A DNA stretch of 64,000 bases from positions 806,001 to 870,000 of the forward strand of contig JAWWNJ010000025.1 in the NCBI GenBank assembly GCA_037176885.1, given 5' to 3'. Below are positions 36,450-48,262 of the stretch, in pieces. Under the pieces are notes generated by a model. It did no database searches. It was not told where the DNA came from and was given only the letters and a program-made list of their open reading frames with translations. Source of the DNA: Favolaschia claudopus. Lineage: Eukaryota > Basidiomycota > Agaricomycetes > Agaricales > Mycenaceae. Each line of letters begins with the position of its first letter. The first letter of the stretch is position 1. A program made the translations under genes and the position numbers.

Positions 36450-38893
36450 GAAAAGCCGCGAGGTGCGAATCTTGTATTGTTTGGAAGATATCTGTATCGT
36501 ATCTCTGGCACGCATTACTGTATCAACTTGGATCTGCATTCGCCTCCCTCCGAATTCATACTCAAAGTAGTTCGTCAAATTTGCTCATCCTATCACAATT
36601 GTGCAGGGAAAAGAAGCACAGAGATGCATCGCAAGTTTGTGTTTGTGGCCACAGTTTCTCTTCTGCCTTTCAAAGTCACGATATGAGCGTATTGGGGATT
36701 AGCCCGTGGTGGGTACTATTCGTCTTTACGCAGTCACAATGAAAGAGGACGAACCAACTCGGCTGGCAAACGAACGACTAGCTTGTAGGATTTACGGGAA
36801 CGCATGTATTCGGATCCAATCCAGGGCAAATGCAATATCGGCGAATATACCTGGCTGGATCCTTTCCGGCGTATGAGAAATCATATGTGTGTTCTAAATA
36901 GTAGGTGATTGACGCTGAAGGGACCAGCGCGGTTTGTGAAAGAAGCATTGGGTTAGATGTGTCGATGGTGGATGGTGATGAGAAGTTGTAGAGGAGGAAC
37001 GGGTTTCTAGCGAGGGATCAGAATCTAGAGCACACATAGGTGCCGAAAACGATTGCGTTCAGAAAAGGTAAGGTGTCGGGGCAGGTAGCCTTCAATGAGA
37101 TCCGATTCAAAACTTCGACGTGGCCACTCAATTAGAGTCAGAAGGAAACGAGCTCCAGCCTAGATCATGATATAAGGCAATGCACCCAATAAGCGGAATA
37201 GTTGTGGGTGGGTCCCCCATCTCGTCAAGCAGGCTAAGATCCTGGTGGTTGCTGGTGGTTGGGGTGAGAAAGAAACGCCAAGAGAAAAGGCGTGTCAAAA
37301 TTGTGGCACTGTTAGAGTTTGGTCAAGCTTGCTTTGACAGGTGGCGGTGCAAAGTTGAGCAGCTCTTTGTGTCCACCAACCATCTTGTGCAACTGGTTCC
37401 AATGGGTCCACAAACAAGCTCTTTCAGATTCTTCATCCTTCAAATTTTTTCACTGCAAGCGGCATCCAAGCATGCCCCATTTTCGTCCTCATTTTGTTTT
37501 TCTTTCGCCCGACGCCAGCGAATTCCAAGCTGTTGAACTCGGCCTACACTGCCAGTGCTCTGCAACATTACCGTTCTCCATATGACTGATTCATAATACG
37601 AGGGCTCTGTTCTGCCCAGTTTCTGCTCAAGAGATCCAATGTAACTCGCGTGCTCCAAGTTGTGACTTGTACCAGCTTGTACCGTTCCCTTTCCGAGTCT
37701 ACTACGCGACACCTAGCAACTCTTCCCACTGCTCACTGTGTTCGCTTACTTGCGCGTTGGTCAATCTCTTGATTTTTTCGGCTGTATTTCAAATGTATTC
37801 CTCGTCCAATTCACTCCAACCCCGACTCCGGTTGGCGACGGCCAACGCTTCCCTTTCATAAGGTTTGTCAGTCAGTGGCGTCCCAGTACTGAAATGGCGG
37901 AAATTTTCCAGCTGCGTAAGCGATGTTGGCGGTATACCCTACGTTGTTGTCCCGGGTTCGGCATATTCATATTGCAGGGTTTCCCCGTAACCATCCGCCG
38001 ATTGTTGACTATTCCGAACTGGCTCCTACTGCTCTGTCGTTCGGACAAGACCTAGCTCGACATACCGCCCTCGGGCATATCTCAAAGTCTGCCGTGGGCG
38101 CACGTTAATCATGTTTTTTTTCCAGACCGAATACGACGACCGATACACAACCCGCTTTTGGTTAACGCAAGTTCCCTATCGCATCCCACGCAATGACGAC
38201 AGGGCACACGATCTCCAAACTGTCAAGAGATTCTCGCAGAAAAGTCGGTTCTTTTGCTCCGCAAAGACCGAGACACTTGGAATGCCAAATGCGCTCAACC
38301 CCGCCCGTCTTGTTGATCGATACTCGGAACCAAAACGCCACCTCGATAATTACTGCAGCCGACGCGCCGTTTGACACAGGAGTCCGTCGAGGAACAGAGA
38401 CCCTCGACGACGACAAAAGGGAGGCAACATCACCGCGGTCAGGCCAACACTATTATTGATACAGAGAGGGATCCCGAGACATCCCCTCCTAAGGCTCATT
38501 TGTTCAAAATGTGTCATTCTCGGTGGCAAGCTTAGGCGGTGTCAAACTGTGTTGTTCCTCTTCCAGAGGAGTGATCGGCGATGTACCTTCCTCGCAGATT
38601 GAAAACATACGGCGCACAAGCGCAATTCTCGGGACCTTTGCGTCGCGCAGGGTAAGAGTTTCTACGTCTCTCAATCTACAACGAGCCCTCGACGCTATGT
38701 ATAGGCTTCATGAAAGACTGTCTCACCAGGATTAAAAACTGTCTCACTACTGTCCGAAAAGGAGCAACTTGGCAAACGGCAATCAAGAAGAAACGTCACT
38801 GCTGGTCGAATTAATCCATGGGTGCCATATAAGACACAATGCACTGTACACACTTACCCCCGCTCTCCCTATGCCCTGCATCGTCTGGGTTGC
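36450..38893. other. Gene-poor region, nothing recognised
   Basis: About 2.4 kb between the hydrolase and the membrane-protein gene. Open frames such as 37180-37536, 37738-38055 and 38111-38374 show no domain, signal peptide or internal repetition. No transposon ends were found. Confidence 0.5.
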
Positions 38894-40245
38894 ATGGACC
38901 CCACCGCCGCGTTCAAATTAAACACCATCCGCATCGTCAGAAATGGAGTGTTGAGTGTACATGTCCTCTCCCTATATGAGTGGCTTGAATTGTACGTCTC
39001 CTTTGTTTTATTTTATCTTCTCCGCCGTTGATTAACGGCCGAGGTTCCACAGGCTGCACACGGAGGTTGAATTGGTACGCAGGTCAAAATCCGCGCTGAG
39101 TTCAAGCCTAAACTCCGCAGATATATCCCTCCCGCTGGAATTCAATCAAACTCGCGTACCTCCTTTGCAGGTATGTCCCGAGGAGGATGGCTAGACCCTT
39201 GACTCAGTCTCATTCGAGGTACTACAACTTGCTACTGTGGCCGGTGGTGATATATGCCTATGGTGCGCCGTACTTTCTCATCACATTTTCCATAACCGAC
39301 GGTCGATTTCAGCTGGCGACCACACTGCGCAAACTTGTTCGAAGTTAACACAGACTGTGACGAGCCTTCTTCTTCCCATGGTACGTGCGTCCCCGTTCTC
39401 GGCCCAGACAATCATTAATCTCATTTGGACATGACAGCAATTATTTGCTCCCGGTACATAAGCTCTAGCATGTGGTCCCCACCAATTCCCGTCCTGAATT
39501 CTCTCTCTTTATAGCCGTGATGTTGATGCGCGCATACGCATTTGCCGGCCGCAGGCTTCGGGTGCTCGTCCTCTTGCTTCTCTTCTACGCGGCGCTGGTC
39601 GGAATCGACATATGGTTTTTCTGCTTCAACGCGTCAAATTTGCCAGACCTCACGTACGCGATTTTGGGAGGCACTGGTTGTTTCCCGGACTATCCGGAAG
39701 GCAATGGTAATCAACGTTTGGTCGTGAGTCGATTTTCTTCGTGGCGGACAGATGGACTGAGGATGCCATTAGATTGCTTTGGTATGCCCTCACTTCGTTA
39801 TACCGATAAGATTCTAATGCTGCCGAAGAGCGCATCTCTCGTCATGGATTTGGTTTCATTGTCGATCATAATCCTGTATTGCGTGCAGATACGCAGCACA
39901 CAAGGTTCCTTAGGACGCATCTTTATCAGCCAAGGTATGTGTCAGTTAATATACACCGGACTCGGTTTAATTAGGCTTACAGGACTCGGTTCATTCGCTA
40001 TCGTGCTGGGCGTGCATGCTATTGCGCTTGGCCTATACTTCAGGTTCGTCATTCGCTTGATCATCCGACATCGGCTGACTCCGGGCAGTCCTCGCACTCT
40101 TTACAATGGAATCGGTCTACCGTACATCCTCGTTATATCCAATCTTATGGCCTGTCGATTGTGCATTTTTTTTGTTCCCTGTTTATGCCGGATACTAAGC
40201 CATTTCCAGAATTCTAGACTTGCGCAGAAAAGCGCTTCCAACTGA
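38894..40245 (+). CDS. DUF6533-type multi-pass membrane protein
   Basis: Agaricomycete-specific membrane protein family of unknown function. The start at 38894 gives MDPTAAFKLNTIRIVRNGVL, then LSLYEWLEL and, after an intron of about 50 bp, a segment with the TEVELVRRSK pattern typical of the DUF6533 N-terminus (WLxxLDxEVxLIW). The long last exon encodes LMRAYAFAGRRLRVLVLLLL, FYAALVGIDIWFFCFN, GGTGCFPDY, SLVMDLVSLSIIILYCVQIR, LGRIFISQGMCQLIY and LGVHAIALGLYFRF. Together these make several transmembrane helices. A potential intron removes the basic, non-membrane stretch after YPEGNGN (WRTDGLRMPL region), as expected from relatives. The exact exon pattern between 39040 and 39500 was not resolved. 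The ending at 40245 follows the open frame but could be shortened by another intron. Confidence 0.6.
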
Positions 40246-40468
40246 CGAGGAAATTTTGCGGCGACATTCCCTCATCGTAGATCAAGCTATTGACGGCTCG
40301 GACTTGTGGGTGATTGGACGAGACACACCGTAACGCTGAACACAATGCACATTGCTATTTGACCGTTCATTTGGACAGTTCAGTGATTGCACACTTGGTT
40401 ATCTTATATGTATTTACTCGTACGCATACAAACTCATTTGTAACATAGCTAGCATCACAGCATCAGCA

Positions 40469-42692
40469 TCAGCAATAGTTTTCTTGGAAATCACTCCTTG
40501 CTGCGCGGACGCCTTGTTTGAACCCATGTTCTGAACAAGAGGCTGAGAAAACGATTTCGGTCACTTGGAAGAGGCCCCGGGAAGCTCCTGCCAGGCCTTG
40601 TCCGGAAAATTTGCCGATTTTGGCCTCAAAAAGCCACTCGATTTGGACGATTTCGCGTCAAAAAGCCACTTTTCGGACAGGGTTCGGCGGCAGCCAAAGG
40701 CTACCGAATGATGGGATCAATTGGCGCCCTGATTTCGCCGGATTTTGCCCCGTCTCAGCCCCAAAAGTCCTCAAAAAGCCACTTTTTGGACAAGGTTAGA
40801 GCAGTTTTCGGTCTGAAAAAGCCACTTTCTGGACAGGAAAATTGCCAAATTTCGGCCTCAAAAAGCCACTTTTTCGGACAAGGCTTGGCGGGAGCTTCCC
40901 GGGGCCTCTTGGAAGATTCGAGAGGCCTACCAAATTCCCAGAAACTCGACATGTCTTTGGTTTTGGATCTCGCCCATGCGCCAAGGAACGCAAGCTCAGA
41001 GACCGGACGATCCAGGCGGCTGCTGGACGTGAGGAACGCGTATGCATCTCCCCACCCGATGCTGAACCCGTCTGCAAAGCGCTCATGCTTGTAATTTCCA
41101 GGAAATTGAGACCAATATCCCGTGTGGTCATCTGGCACAAATTAGGCAAAGAGGACTCACATACATCAGACACACTCACTATAGGCTTTGGTTTTGACGA
41201 CGTCTAGTGCTTGCATCTGGCGCGCCTGATCTGTTTCGAAGGCTCTCGAAGCAAAAAGCCCTACCCTTGCAGGGAAAACGCCGCTCTGTACAGCGTCGCG
41301 GAAACACCATCCTTGATCCCAACCTGGCTTTTTGTACGTCCAGAAAAAGTACCCCGAGCAATGCTTTTCGAACAACTGCAATTGCGCGGAGACGTAGTTC
41401 TTTGCATCGTCGGGGGAGCCAGTCAAGGACCCAGGATTGAGAGCTGCCGACCACTCGCCAACGACGAGGCCCGCACCGGCAGCATCTAGCAACTCTGCAA
41501 CTCTGGCAAACATGCGCGGGCCCGGGGTCTCCGCATTCTCGTCGGTGAGGGACCGCGCGTGCTCGTGTGCCGGTGTCGAAATGTCGGAAGAGGTGAAGCA
41601 ACGGTAGAGATGGTGGTCGAGAACAAGAAGCGACGGGTGACCGGTGGACTTGATATACTCTGCATACTGTTCGGTCTTCCAACAGTCACTGAGGTAGAGG
41701 GGGAGCGTCGGGTTGAGCGCCCCGATGGCTTTCATTGCGGCGGAATACCATTTTTTCAAATCCCCATCGGCGCCGGACGGTTGAGGTTCATTGAGAAGCT
41801 CGACTCCGACGATGTTCGTCAAAGGAGAATTGTGGACATTTAGATGGGTTACCAGCGTGCGAAGTACGTGAATTGTGTGCTCGCGATGCCTGTGATTTTT
41901 GAAGAATGCTGGAGGATTGGATGTTCCGGCATGAGCGTCACCGTTTTGCTTGCCCGGCGCCGCGTGAAGGTCTTCATTGGAAGCATTTGTGGGGAAAGCT
42001 CAGGATGGCTTTGATGCATAGTTATTTACCCACCTACCAGGACGCCGAGTCCTGCTTGGCCAGCCATCTCGATAGCATGGATTACTCGAGCCTACCGGTC
42101 CAAGGACAAGTCAGAAATTTCAGATTTTTATTCCTTGGTCGCGGCAACGAACCCATGCCCCTGCAAAAACATCGTGATGGCTCTCAAAATCTGTACCTGC
42201 GAGCACAGACTGATCCACCCCGCAAAGATGGTACATAGTATCCGATCTGATGATTTGATCAAAGAGATGCTTCAGGTGCATGGATCACATACAGGAATTC
42301 GGACAGTGTTGATTCCGCGCTCAGCTAGCCAGACCATGTCGGATTCAGTCACCCAACTGTCCCAGTGAGCCTCGAGGATGGATTTAGCGTTTTCCCCGCG
42401 TGCGATGTCGAGATCGCTCTGAGCTGGAGGAGTGGCTGATGCAAACGGCGCATCATTTATCCATCGCTCATGAACAAACCATGATCCTGTTAGATGGATT
42501 GCTGAATATGTAGTCGACGATTCCGAGCAAATTCTTACCAAGATTCACTCCGCGCTGTTTTCTATATCGATAGATAGACCTTTCTAGATTTTTGTGCAGA
42601 TCAGGGAACGTAGTTCCACTGGTATCCGCCTCTGATGACCCTGAAAGTTTTTGCATGGCACTCGAGGCGAGTTTCCTGCCGAATTTTCGCAT
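40469..42692 (-). CDS. Glycoside hydrolase family 5, exo-beta-1,3-glucanase-like, no signal peptide
   Basis: The N-terminus (MRKFGRKLASSAMQKL, from 42692; an alternative Met at 42656) has no signal peptide, so a cytosolic or unconventionally exported enzyme is likely. RGVNLG splices to GSWFVHERWI, then HWDSWVTESDMVWLAERGIN and TVRIP. DLHAAPGKQNGDAHAG is a hallmark of fungal glucan 1,3-beta-glucosidases. The acid/base Glu is in VGVELLNEP, the nucleophile in GLVVGEWSAAL, and the barrel closes with CSGYFFWTYKK. The last intron spans 40531-40930 (400 bp) and contains a complete MITE; removing it joins WEF to EHGFKQGVRAARSDFQENYC and the stop at 40469-40471, so the reading frame is intact. Without the MITE and one target copy the intron is 56 bp, the normal size here. 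Confidence 0.85.
40572..40907. mobile_element. hAT-like MITE, 336 bp, inside a GH5 intron
   Basis: Terminal inverted repeats of about 33 bp start AGGCCCCGGGAAGCTCC at both ends, with only two or three mismatches overall (left CTGCCAGGCC, right CCGCCAAGCC). The element is flanked by a perfect 8-bp target-site duplication, CTTGGAAG, at 40564-40571 and 40908-40915. An 8-bp duplication is the hAT signature, although the terminal bases are not the usual hAT consensus. Inside are five spaced copies of AAAAAGCCACT (near 40626, 40658, 40771, 40814, 40857). A stretch of about 40 bp next to the left end (40600-40637) is repeated in direct orientation at 40829-40870. No coding capacity. Confidence 0.9.
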
Positions 42693-43505
42693 TTGGCTGA
42701 TTGAGATTGTTCAAGCTTTAGAAAGTCAGCTGCCAAAGTCTGAATGCGAAGTATACGGTCACCGACACGAGGTTGAAGGCTGACAGTGGTTGAAGGCAAG
42801 AACAGAAAAGCGCAGCACTCGGCCAAGGATTGACGTCACGTCGAATGGTGACATAAGCAAGAGAGCTTCCTTTTCTTAGCCCGTTGGTGCCTTGAAAACC
42901 TTTCGAAAAACTCGACAGCCCAGCACAGGAGAGGAGGATGGCCCAATCCCAAAAAGATCGCGAGACGTTGCATAATTTCCGGATTTGGGTAATCAATTTT
43001 CACATCACGTAAAATAGGGGCTCTGTGCACTTTTCGTTCTCCACCTCGTCAAGTGTCGTACCGTCTCATCTTCTCGCCCCGCCGACTTGGACACGATGAC
43101 TGACAAAGCAGAAGACCCCGAAGTTGCTTGAAGAAATGCTATCTACGAGCCTCACTATCACGGCACGAAGGAAGAACATCCGCGAACGTTCTTTTGGGTT
43201 TCAATCAAGTCAAAAAAAAAGAGAACCTCCTCCGCAACTCATCTCCATGGCGCCAAAGTCGAGGAAATTTCCGGAGTCCATTTCGTAGTGACTTTCCAGG
43301 GAGCACTACCTTGGTGATATCGAAACCCAAGACCAGGGGTTCGTCACCCAGCCAAGGTAGGAGATCAGAAGGCTGGTCATGCATAGAGGGCTATACGACG
43401 TTGCCAAACGAAAGCGTCCATTCGAGTCAACGGCACATTGGAGCTCAAAGCGAAGTTGGAACGCTTAGTAGCGGACTAGTCCGTTGTTTCCCTGCCCCAA
43501 ACCGA
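42693..43505. other. Intergenic, no gene recognised
   Basis: Upstream of the exo-glucanase-like GH5 gene and downstream of lipase copy 1. Open frames are short and unsupported. No repeat was seen. Confidence 0.45.
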
Positions 43506-44986
43506 CTAACAACTCGAACTCATCTCCACGCCGTCGTAAGGCCCTGTCAAGAACAATGATCGTACCGTTCACTGCATGCTATGAAGAGGACATACCATCA
43601 TGATCACTCTCATCGCCCTCCAAAATATTTGGAACGTCCCCCGTCGTGCATAACGTGCTGGGGTTATCTTGTCCTGAGTACGGACATACAGTCAGCGGAT
43701 ACGGAGCGGCGGAGGAAAAAGCGAATCACCCGGGCAAGCATCCCAGGCGTTGGAGTCCTACACGAGTTTTGAGTGATACACGCTCATAAAATTGTTCAAA
43801 CCACAGACCTGAATGTGGATTTCTCCTGTGGGGTGATGAAAGCCGAGGAACTTGCCTATACAACCACGGGATAAACCAGTGGACCCCTCGTCAAGCAAAA
43901 ATCCGAACCTGGAAGAATTGGGACAATATCTTCCCTGGAGGAGGAATGATGATCATTAGTCTGACAGAATGTACGCTTTGTAACAGCCGGAAGAACGTAC
44001 TTGTTATTTATATGCGTTACGGTGTTCCCGGAACTTGCAAGGTCGGCGAACGCTTGATTTCCCACCTATATCACAAGATCCTGAATTACAGTGTCGAGTC
44101 AGGCCAAGGGAACGCACTCGAGGCAGTCCATAGACAATCGTTTGGAATATCACACCCGTGACGTGGAGCGGAAGATAGATGGAGTCGATGAGTGCGATAG
44201 CACCGCCTACGAAGAGTTCAAGCAATAATACGGCGATGTAGAAAATAAACGCACCTAGGCTGTGACCGACCAAGGTAACCTTTTTGACGCCGGACTGAGC
44301 CAACGCGGTTTGAACTGCTGCGAGGATCTGAGGCGCGGTCCTGTGGCCATCATGTGAGGTGAGATAAAAAGGATAACAACGTAGCGCGCACTTGGCTTGC
44401 TCATCCCTAAACCCACTGTGTACCTCGACTGAGGAACTGACGCCGGGGAACAGACTCGAATCGAGGGACCCGAGGAAAAAGTCCGAATCTGTCACCAGTG
44501 AAAGGCTAATGCGTGCGGATTGAGTGACTACGGAATAAGTCATGTTGTCATTTACTCACATCTCACTGAGATATTTTGTTAGCAGTATTTCTGTTCATAT
44601 GTTGTAGGCCTCACCTAGGGTCGGTGCCTTGGTGGGACACGATCACAGTCTCGAGCGTTGGGTCCACTCCTACAAACCAAAACTGGACTGAGCCACCATT
44701 ACCTCCAGACGCGACGGGTTTGAAGGTAGGATTCGCTCCTTGGCATTTCGCTGGAAGAATGAATGATACACTGAACAATCGGCTGAATTGACGCAGACGG
44801 ACCCCCGCAATTCCAGGCCAAAGTCGAAGCAGGCGAGCAGTACCCAGCAGCGGCATAGAATGAGTAGGGTTTGAACGAGCTAATCTGCGCTGTCGTGAGG
44901 GTCGTTATCGCCTGACGCTGGCTCAGAGACGGTGCTGCAGTCGCAAGCGAAGCAAGACTGAGAAGCACTGCAGCTAGAAGCGCCAT
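43506..44986 (-). CDS. Secreted class 3 lipase, copy 1
   Basis: Extracellular triacylglycerol lipase/esterase of the Lipase_3 family. The start at 44986 gives MALLAAVLLSLASLATAAPS, a signal peptide. Then come QRQAITTLTTAQISSFKPYS, FYAAAGYCSPASTLAWNCG, VQFWFVGVDPTLETVIVSHQ and GTDPR, a typical N-terminal half. The nucleophile elbow is KVTLVGHSLG (GHSLG), followed by GAIALIDSIYLPLHV and TIVYGLPRVGNQAFADLAS. HINNK splices to the DIVPILPG exon, which carries the catalytic Asp, and then to FLGFHHPTGEIHIQ with the catalytic His. The last exons give PSTLCTTGDVPNI, a Cys-containing tail, and GPYDGVEMSSSC at the stop (43506-43508). Exon layout matches the plus-strand paralog at 49149. All triad residues are present. 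Confidence 0.88.
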
Positions 44987-46052
44987 CTAAGAGACGTGCT
45001 AGGAGACTCTCTCCAGACATCACATCCTCGCATTTAAGCATGGACCACGGAGACAGACCATGGGGAACAGAAGTCATGATACGCTGTGCTGTTCGATTGT
45101 TGATTGTTCTCTGATGGTCCGACAACGCCTTGAGCAAAGAAAGCTCACTCGAGTCTGACGAACGTGGGGGCAAAGCTGGGCAAAGGTCCAACCGGATCAG
45201 CATACTCTCAGAGTTACTCTCAGAATCTCTCTTCCTTCGTTCCGTCAAAGTCCGTCGTAGTGGATTTGTGCGGAGGAAAGCATGGTTGTCGAGAATACGA
45301 CCTTCTTCCGGTGCGCAGCGATGTCAGCGAAACAATAAACCGATCCAAATTAGAACTTGCAGGCTATTTTCAGTCGGTAGCATGTGGGTGCATGGTCATT
45401 TGCAGTCATGACGAGAATATTGTAGAGGATCCGAGCAGCATCATATGATATCCTCCCAGTAAGCGTGGCGCGACCTGGCGCGACACTACGGCGTCTGCAA
45501 AGGCAGAGAATCGGACTGAGAAATTGAGCGCATCGGAGGCGGCAGAGAACAACGAGAAGGTTGGATTGAATCGTTTCAAAAGGCTGATTGCAGTGAATTG
45601 CACAAGCCAAGTGTCCCTGGGTGTCCCAGAACTCGGGGGTCAGAAGAGAGGGAGAAAGCGGCGTGGGAACAGTCGCTAATTTCGGCCGACAGTAGTGCAT
45701 CAGTCGGCCGAGTCTGACCGACACGCAACCATTGGAACTCTTCTCTGCCGCTGTTGTAGTGTTCTTTGTTCCTGAACGTCGTGGTCGGCTGACGATGCTT
45801 GTCCCCTTCTTGACCTCAGTATTCCTACTTGGTTTCTGCTCCGGTCAACTTCGAGGGACGGCGAACACAACTTGCTCAGAGTTTCTCAGTCACCGACATG
45901 TCCTTGCTGTTCTCTATCTCGGGCCTGAGCCTAATCGCCTCAGTTACCGACTCCCGTGTCGTGTTACAGCTATACGTGGGCGCTAGAGGGCCCTTAACAT
46001 CAACGTATAAGAAGAAGGATGATGCACTTTCATACCAGTAGTTAGCTGCACG
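44987..46052. other. Intergenic between divergent lipase and GH5 genes
   Basis: Shared upstream region of lipase copy 1 (minus) and GH5 copy 2 (plus). No conserved frame. It probably holds both promoters; TATAAG near 46008 lies about 45 nt before the GH5 start. Confidence 0.5.
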
Positions 46053-48262
46053 ATGCATGCTAGCACTACCCTGTTCCAGCTATTCCTTTTCATCCGTCTT
46101 GCCCTTGCTGGATTGCCTGGACTACCCGGCAAGATTTATGGCGTCAATTTAGGATCTTGGTACACACTCCATAATTTCCCGGTCATCCACTGTTTAAGTG
46201 CGGCTCTAGGCTCGTTTTAGAGTCGTGGATGTTACCACAGGGTATGCTCAGTATCTCTCGATGTATTGAGTGCCTTCATATTCTGTGACAGAATGGCTGG
46301 ATATGGGCGGCGAACAGTGCAGCGACTGTTCTTCCTGCATCGCCACTGAATTGTAAACATTACAAGTGCCCTTTGCCATGATTCTCTGACTCACTTACTT
46401 TTAGCGCCTTCGCGAAGGCTTATCCGCATACTGTTGATGAGATTTTCGCGAAACATTGGTAAACCGCTACATACCAAAAATACTCCTCGCGAACATTATT
46501 TTGCCTCACAGGTCGTCCTGGTTCAACCAAGCCGACGTAGATGCTTTGGTGGATGCTGGGATCAATACCGTTCGCATTCCGGTAAGTTCATTTCCCTAGC
46601 TTTCAGCTGTATGTATTTCATGATTTTTTTTTCGTCGCCTAGCTCGGCTACTGGATTGTGGAACAACTAGTGGACCGGAAGACCGAATTCTATCCACGAG
46701 GTGGTCTTGCTCAACTAGTGAGCCTTGTCTATCCCCTTGTCTGGAGCAATACCGTCTAAATCGCACGCAGCGACGTGGATTGAAACAGCTTCAGAAAGCC
46801 GGCATCGTCGCCATTCTGGACCACCATGCCCTCCCAGGTAAGTACTACCATCGATTCCAATCCTTCATAATGTGCTAATAAAATTTCCAGGTGCTCAAAC
46901 TCCCAACCAGATGTTCACCGGCAGGTGCACGTCGGACGTCCAGTTTTATGTACGCATCTCCTACCCCACTTTCTCCCATCACAAAAATTATACTCATATG
47001 CATACGCAGACCCAACACAACTACCACCGCGCCTTGATCTGGACCTCTGTAATGACGACCCTCTCCCACCTCGACCAAGCCTTCACCCCCACCGTCGCTG
47101 CCATCGAGGCCGTCAACGAACCCATTATGGACGCCACGCAAACCCCTGGCTACGGCGACTTCCAAGAGAATTTCGTCCGCGTCGTTCGCGCCACGGAGTT
47201 CCTCCTGGGTGTCCCCGCGCCGGGGTTCCCGTTTGTCTTGCCTGCACCTGCGGATGGTAACTTCACTGCGATGTTGGGTAATGTGAAGCCGAGTGCTTTG
47301 TTTACGCCGGAGGTTATCTCGGTGTTGCTGGATGCAGCGCCGATTTTATTGGAGATGGGGGTGTTTGGGCTGTCGAGGAGGAGGACTTCGCTTGTTACCA
47401 AGTATGCTTGCTGCATTCAGTGAAGTATCGTAACTGATTGGCTGGTCTATCTAGTTTCATGGATATCAATTGGCAATTCAACAACCCTGCCAATCCTGCC
47501 GACGCCGCGATTGGACCTCAAGGATACGATAACCATTTATACTACGTGTGAGTCCGAAATCACACACCGATATCATACGTTTTAACTCACTCATTTCCAG
47601 GTTCGGCGTAAGTATCATATGTGACCCCGTCTCGTTGTGCGGCTGCTTAATTTGCGTCTAGGGTGTAGCGGATCCCAATCCAACCGCGTACCTCACTAGT
47701 ATTTGCAGTCAGTCTTGGCCTATCTCTCCTTTTCCTTTCCTTTCCATTTCGCTTTCCTGCTCCATTCATCCGAAGATCCTGATGTGGCATTGTAGACCTT
47801 CCTCGTGTTCACAACGACGCGGTCCTCGGGAACAGCCCGCTTTGGTTCGGAGGTAAACTAAGTCCTCGACGAGTCCGAATCCACGACACCGCTCACCCTC
47901 ACGCAGAATGGGGACTACCTGTACAATTCACCGCCACGGATCAGTTCCTGAGGCAGTGGGCTGACGCGCAGAAGTTGGCGTATAGCAAAGGTGCCGGGTG
48001 GATTGTGAGTTCTTGGCTATGAATCCTGCGAACGCATGCATATCCTAAACCACGCAAGTTCTGGAACTTCAAGGTGGAGAAGTCAGCCCTTGCAGGGAAT
48101 CTGTCGCGCGAGTGGTATGTTCGATTTTCCAATGCGTACTCAGTGTTTTAACTCTACGGCAGGTCCTACCTGGAAGGCGTCCGACTTGGGTATCTCACCA
48201 AAGACCCGTCCCAGCTCCACGATCCGAATGTCTGCGTGCCGTTCGTCAATGCAAGCGCTTGA
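46053..48262 (+). CDS. Secreted glycoside hydrolase family 5 enzyme, copy 2
   Basis: Paralog of the gene at 20867-23149 on the opposite strand. MHASTTLFQLFLFIRLALAG is a signal peptide, then KIYGVNLGSW, LVLESWMLPQ, EWLDMGGEQCSDCSSC and NQADVDALVDAGINTVRIP. LGYWIVEQLVDRKTEFYPRG and GIVAILDHHALPGAQTP follow. The general acid is in AAIEAVNEPIMDATQTPGYG, and SPLWFGEWGLPVQF supplies the nucleophile Glu through an exon junction near 47910. GAGWIFWNFKVEKSALAGNL and DPNVCVPFVNASA complete the protein. About ten short introns join cleanly, so the gene looks functional. It lacks the Ser/Thr-rich tail of copy 1. It sits between two oppositely oriented lipase paralogs. Substrate is inferred to be a beta-glucan from family membership only. 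Confidence 0.88.

Noticed and set aside
40469..42692. Calling the exo-glucanase-like GH5 a pseudogene because its 3' end runs into repeat sequence
   Set aside because: A donor at 40930 and an acceptor at 40531 place the repeat inside an intron and restore WEF-EHGF and a normal C-terminus.
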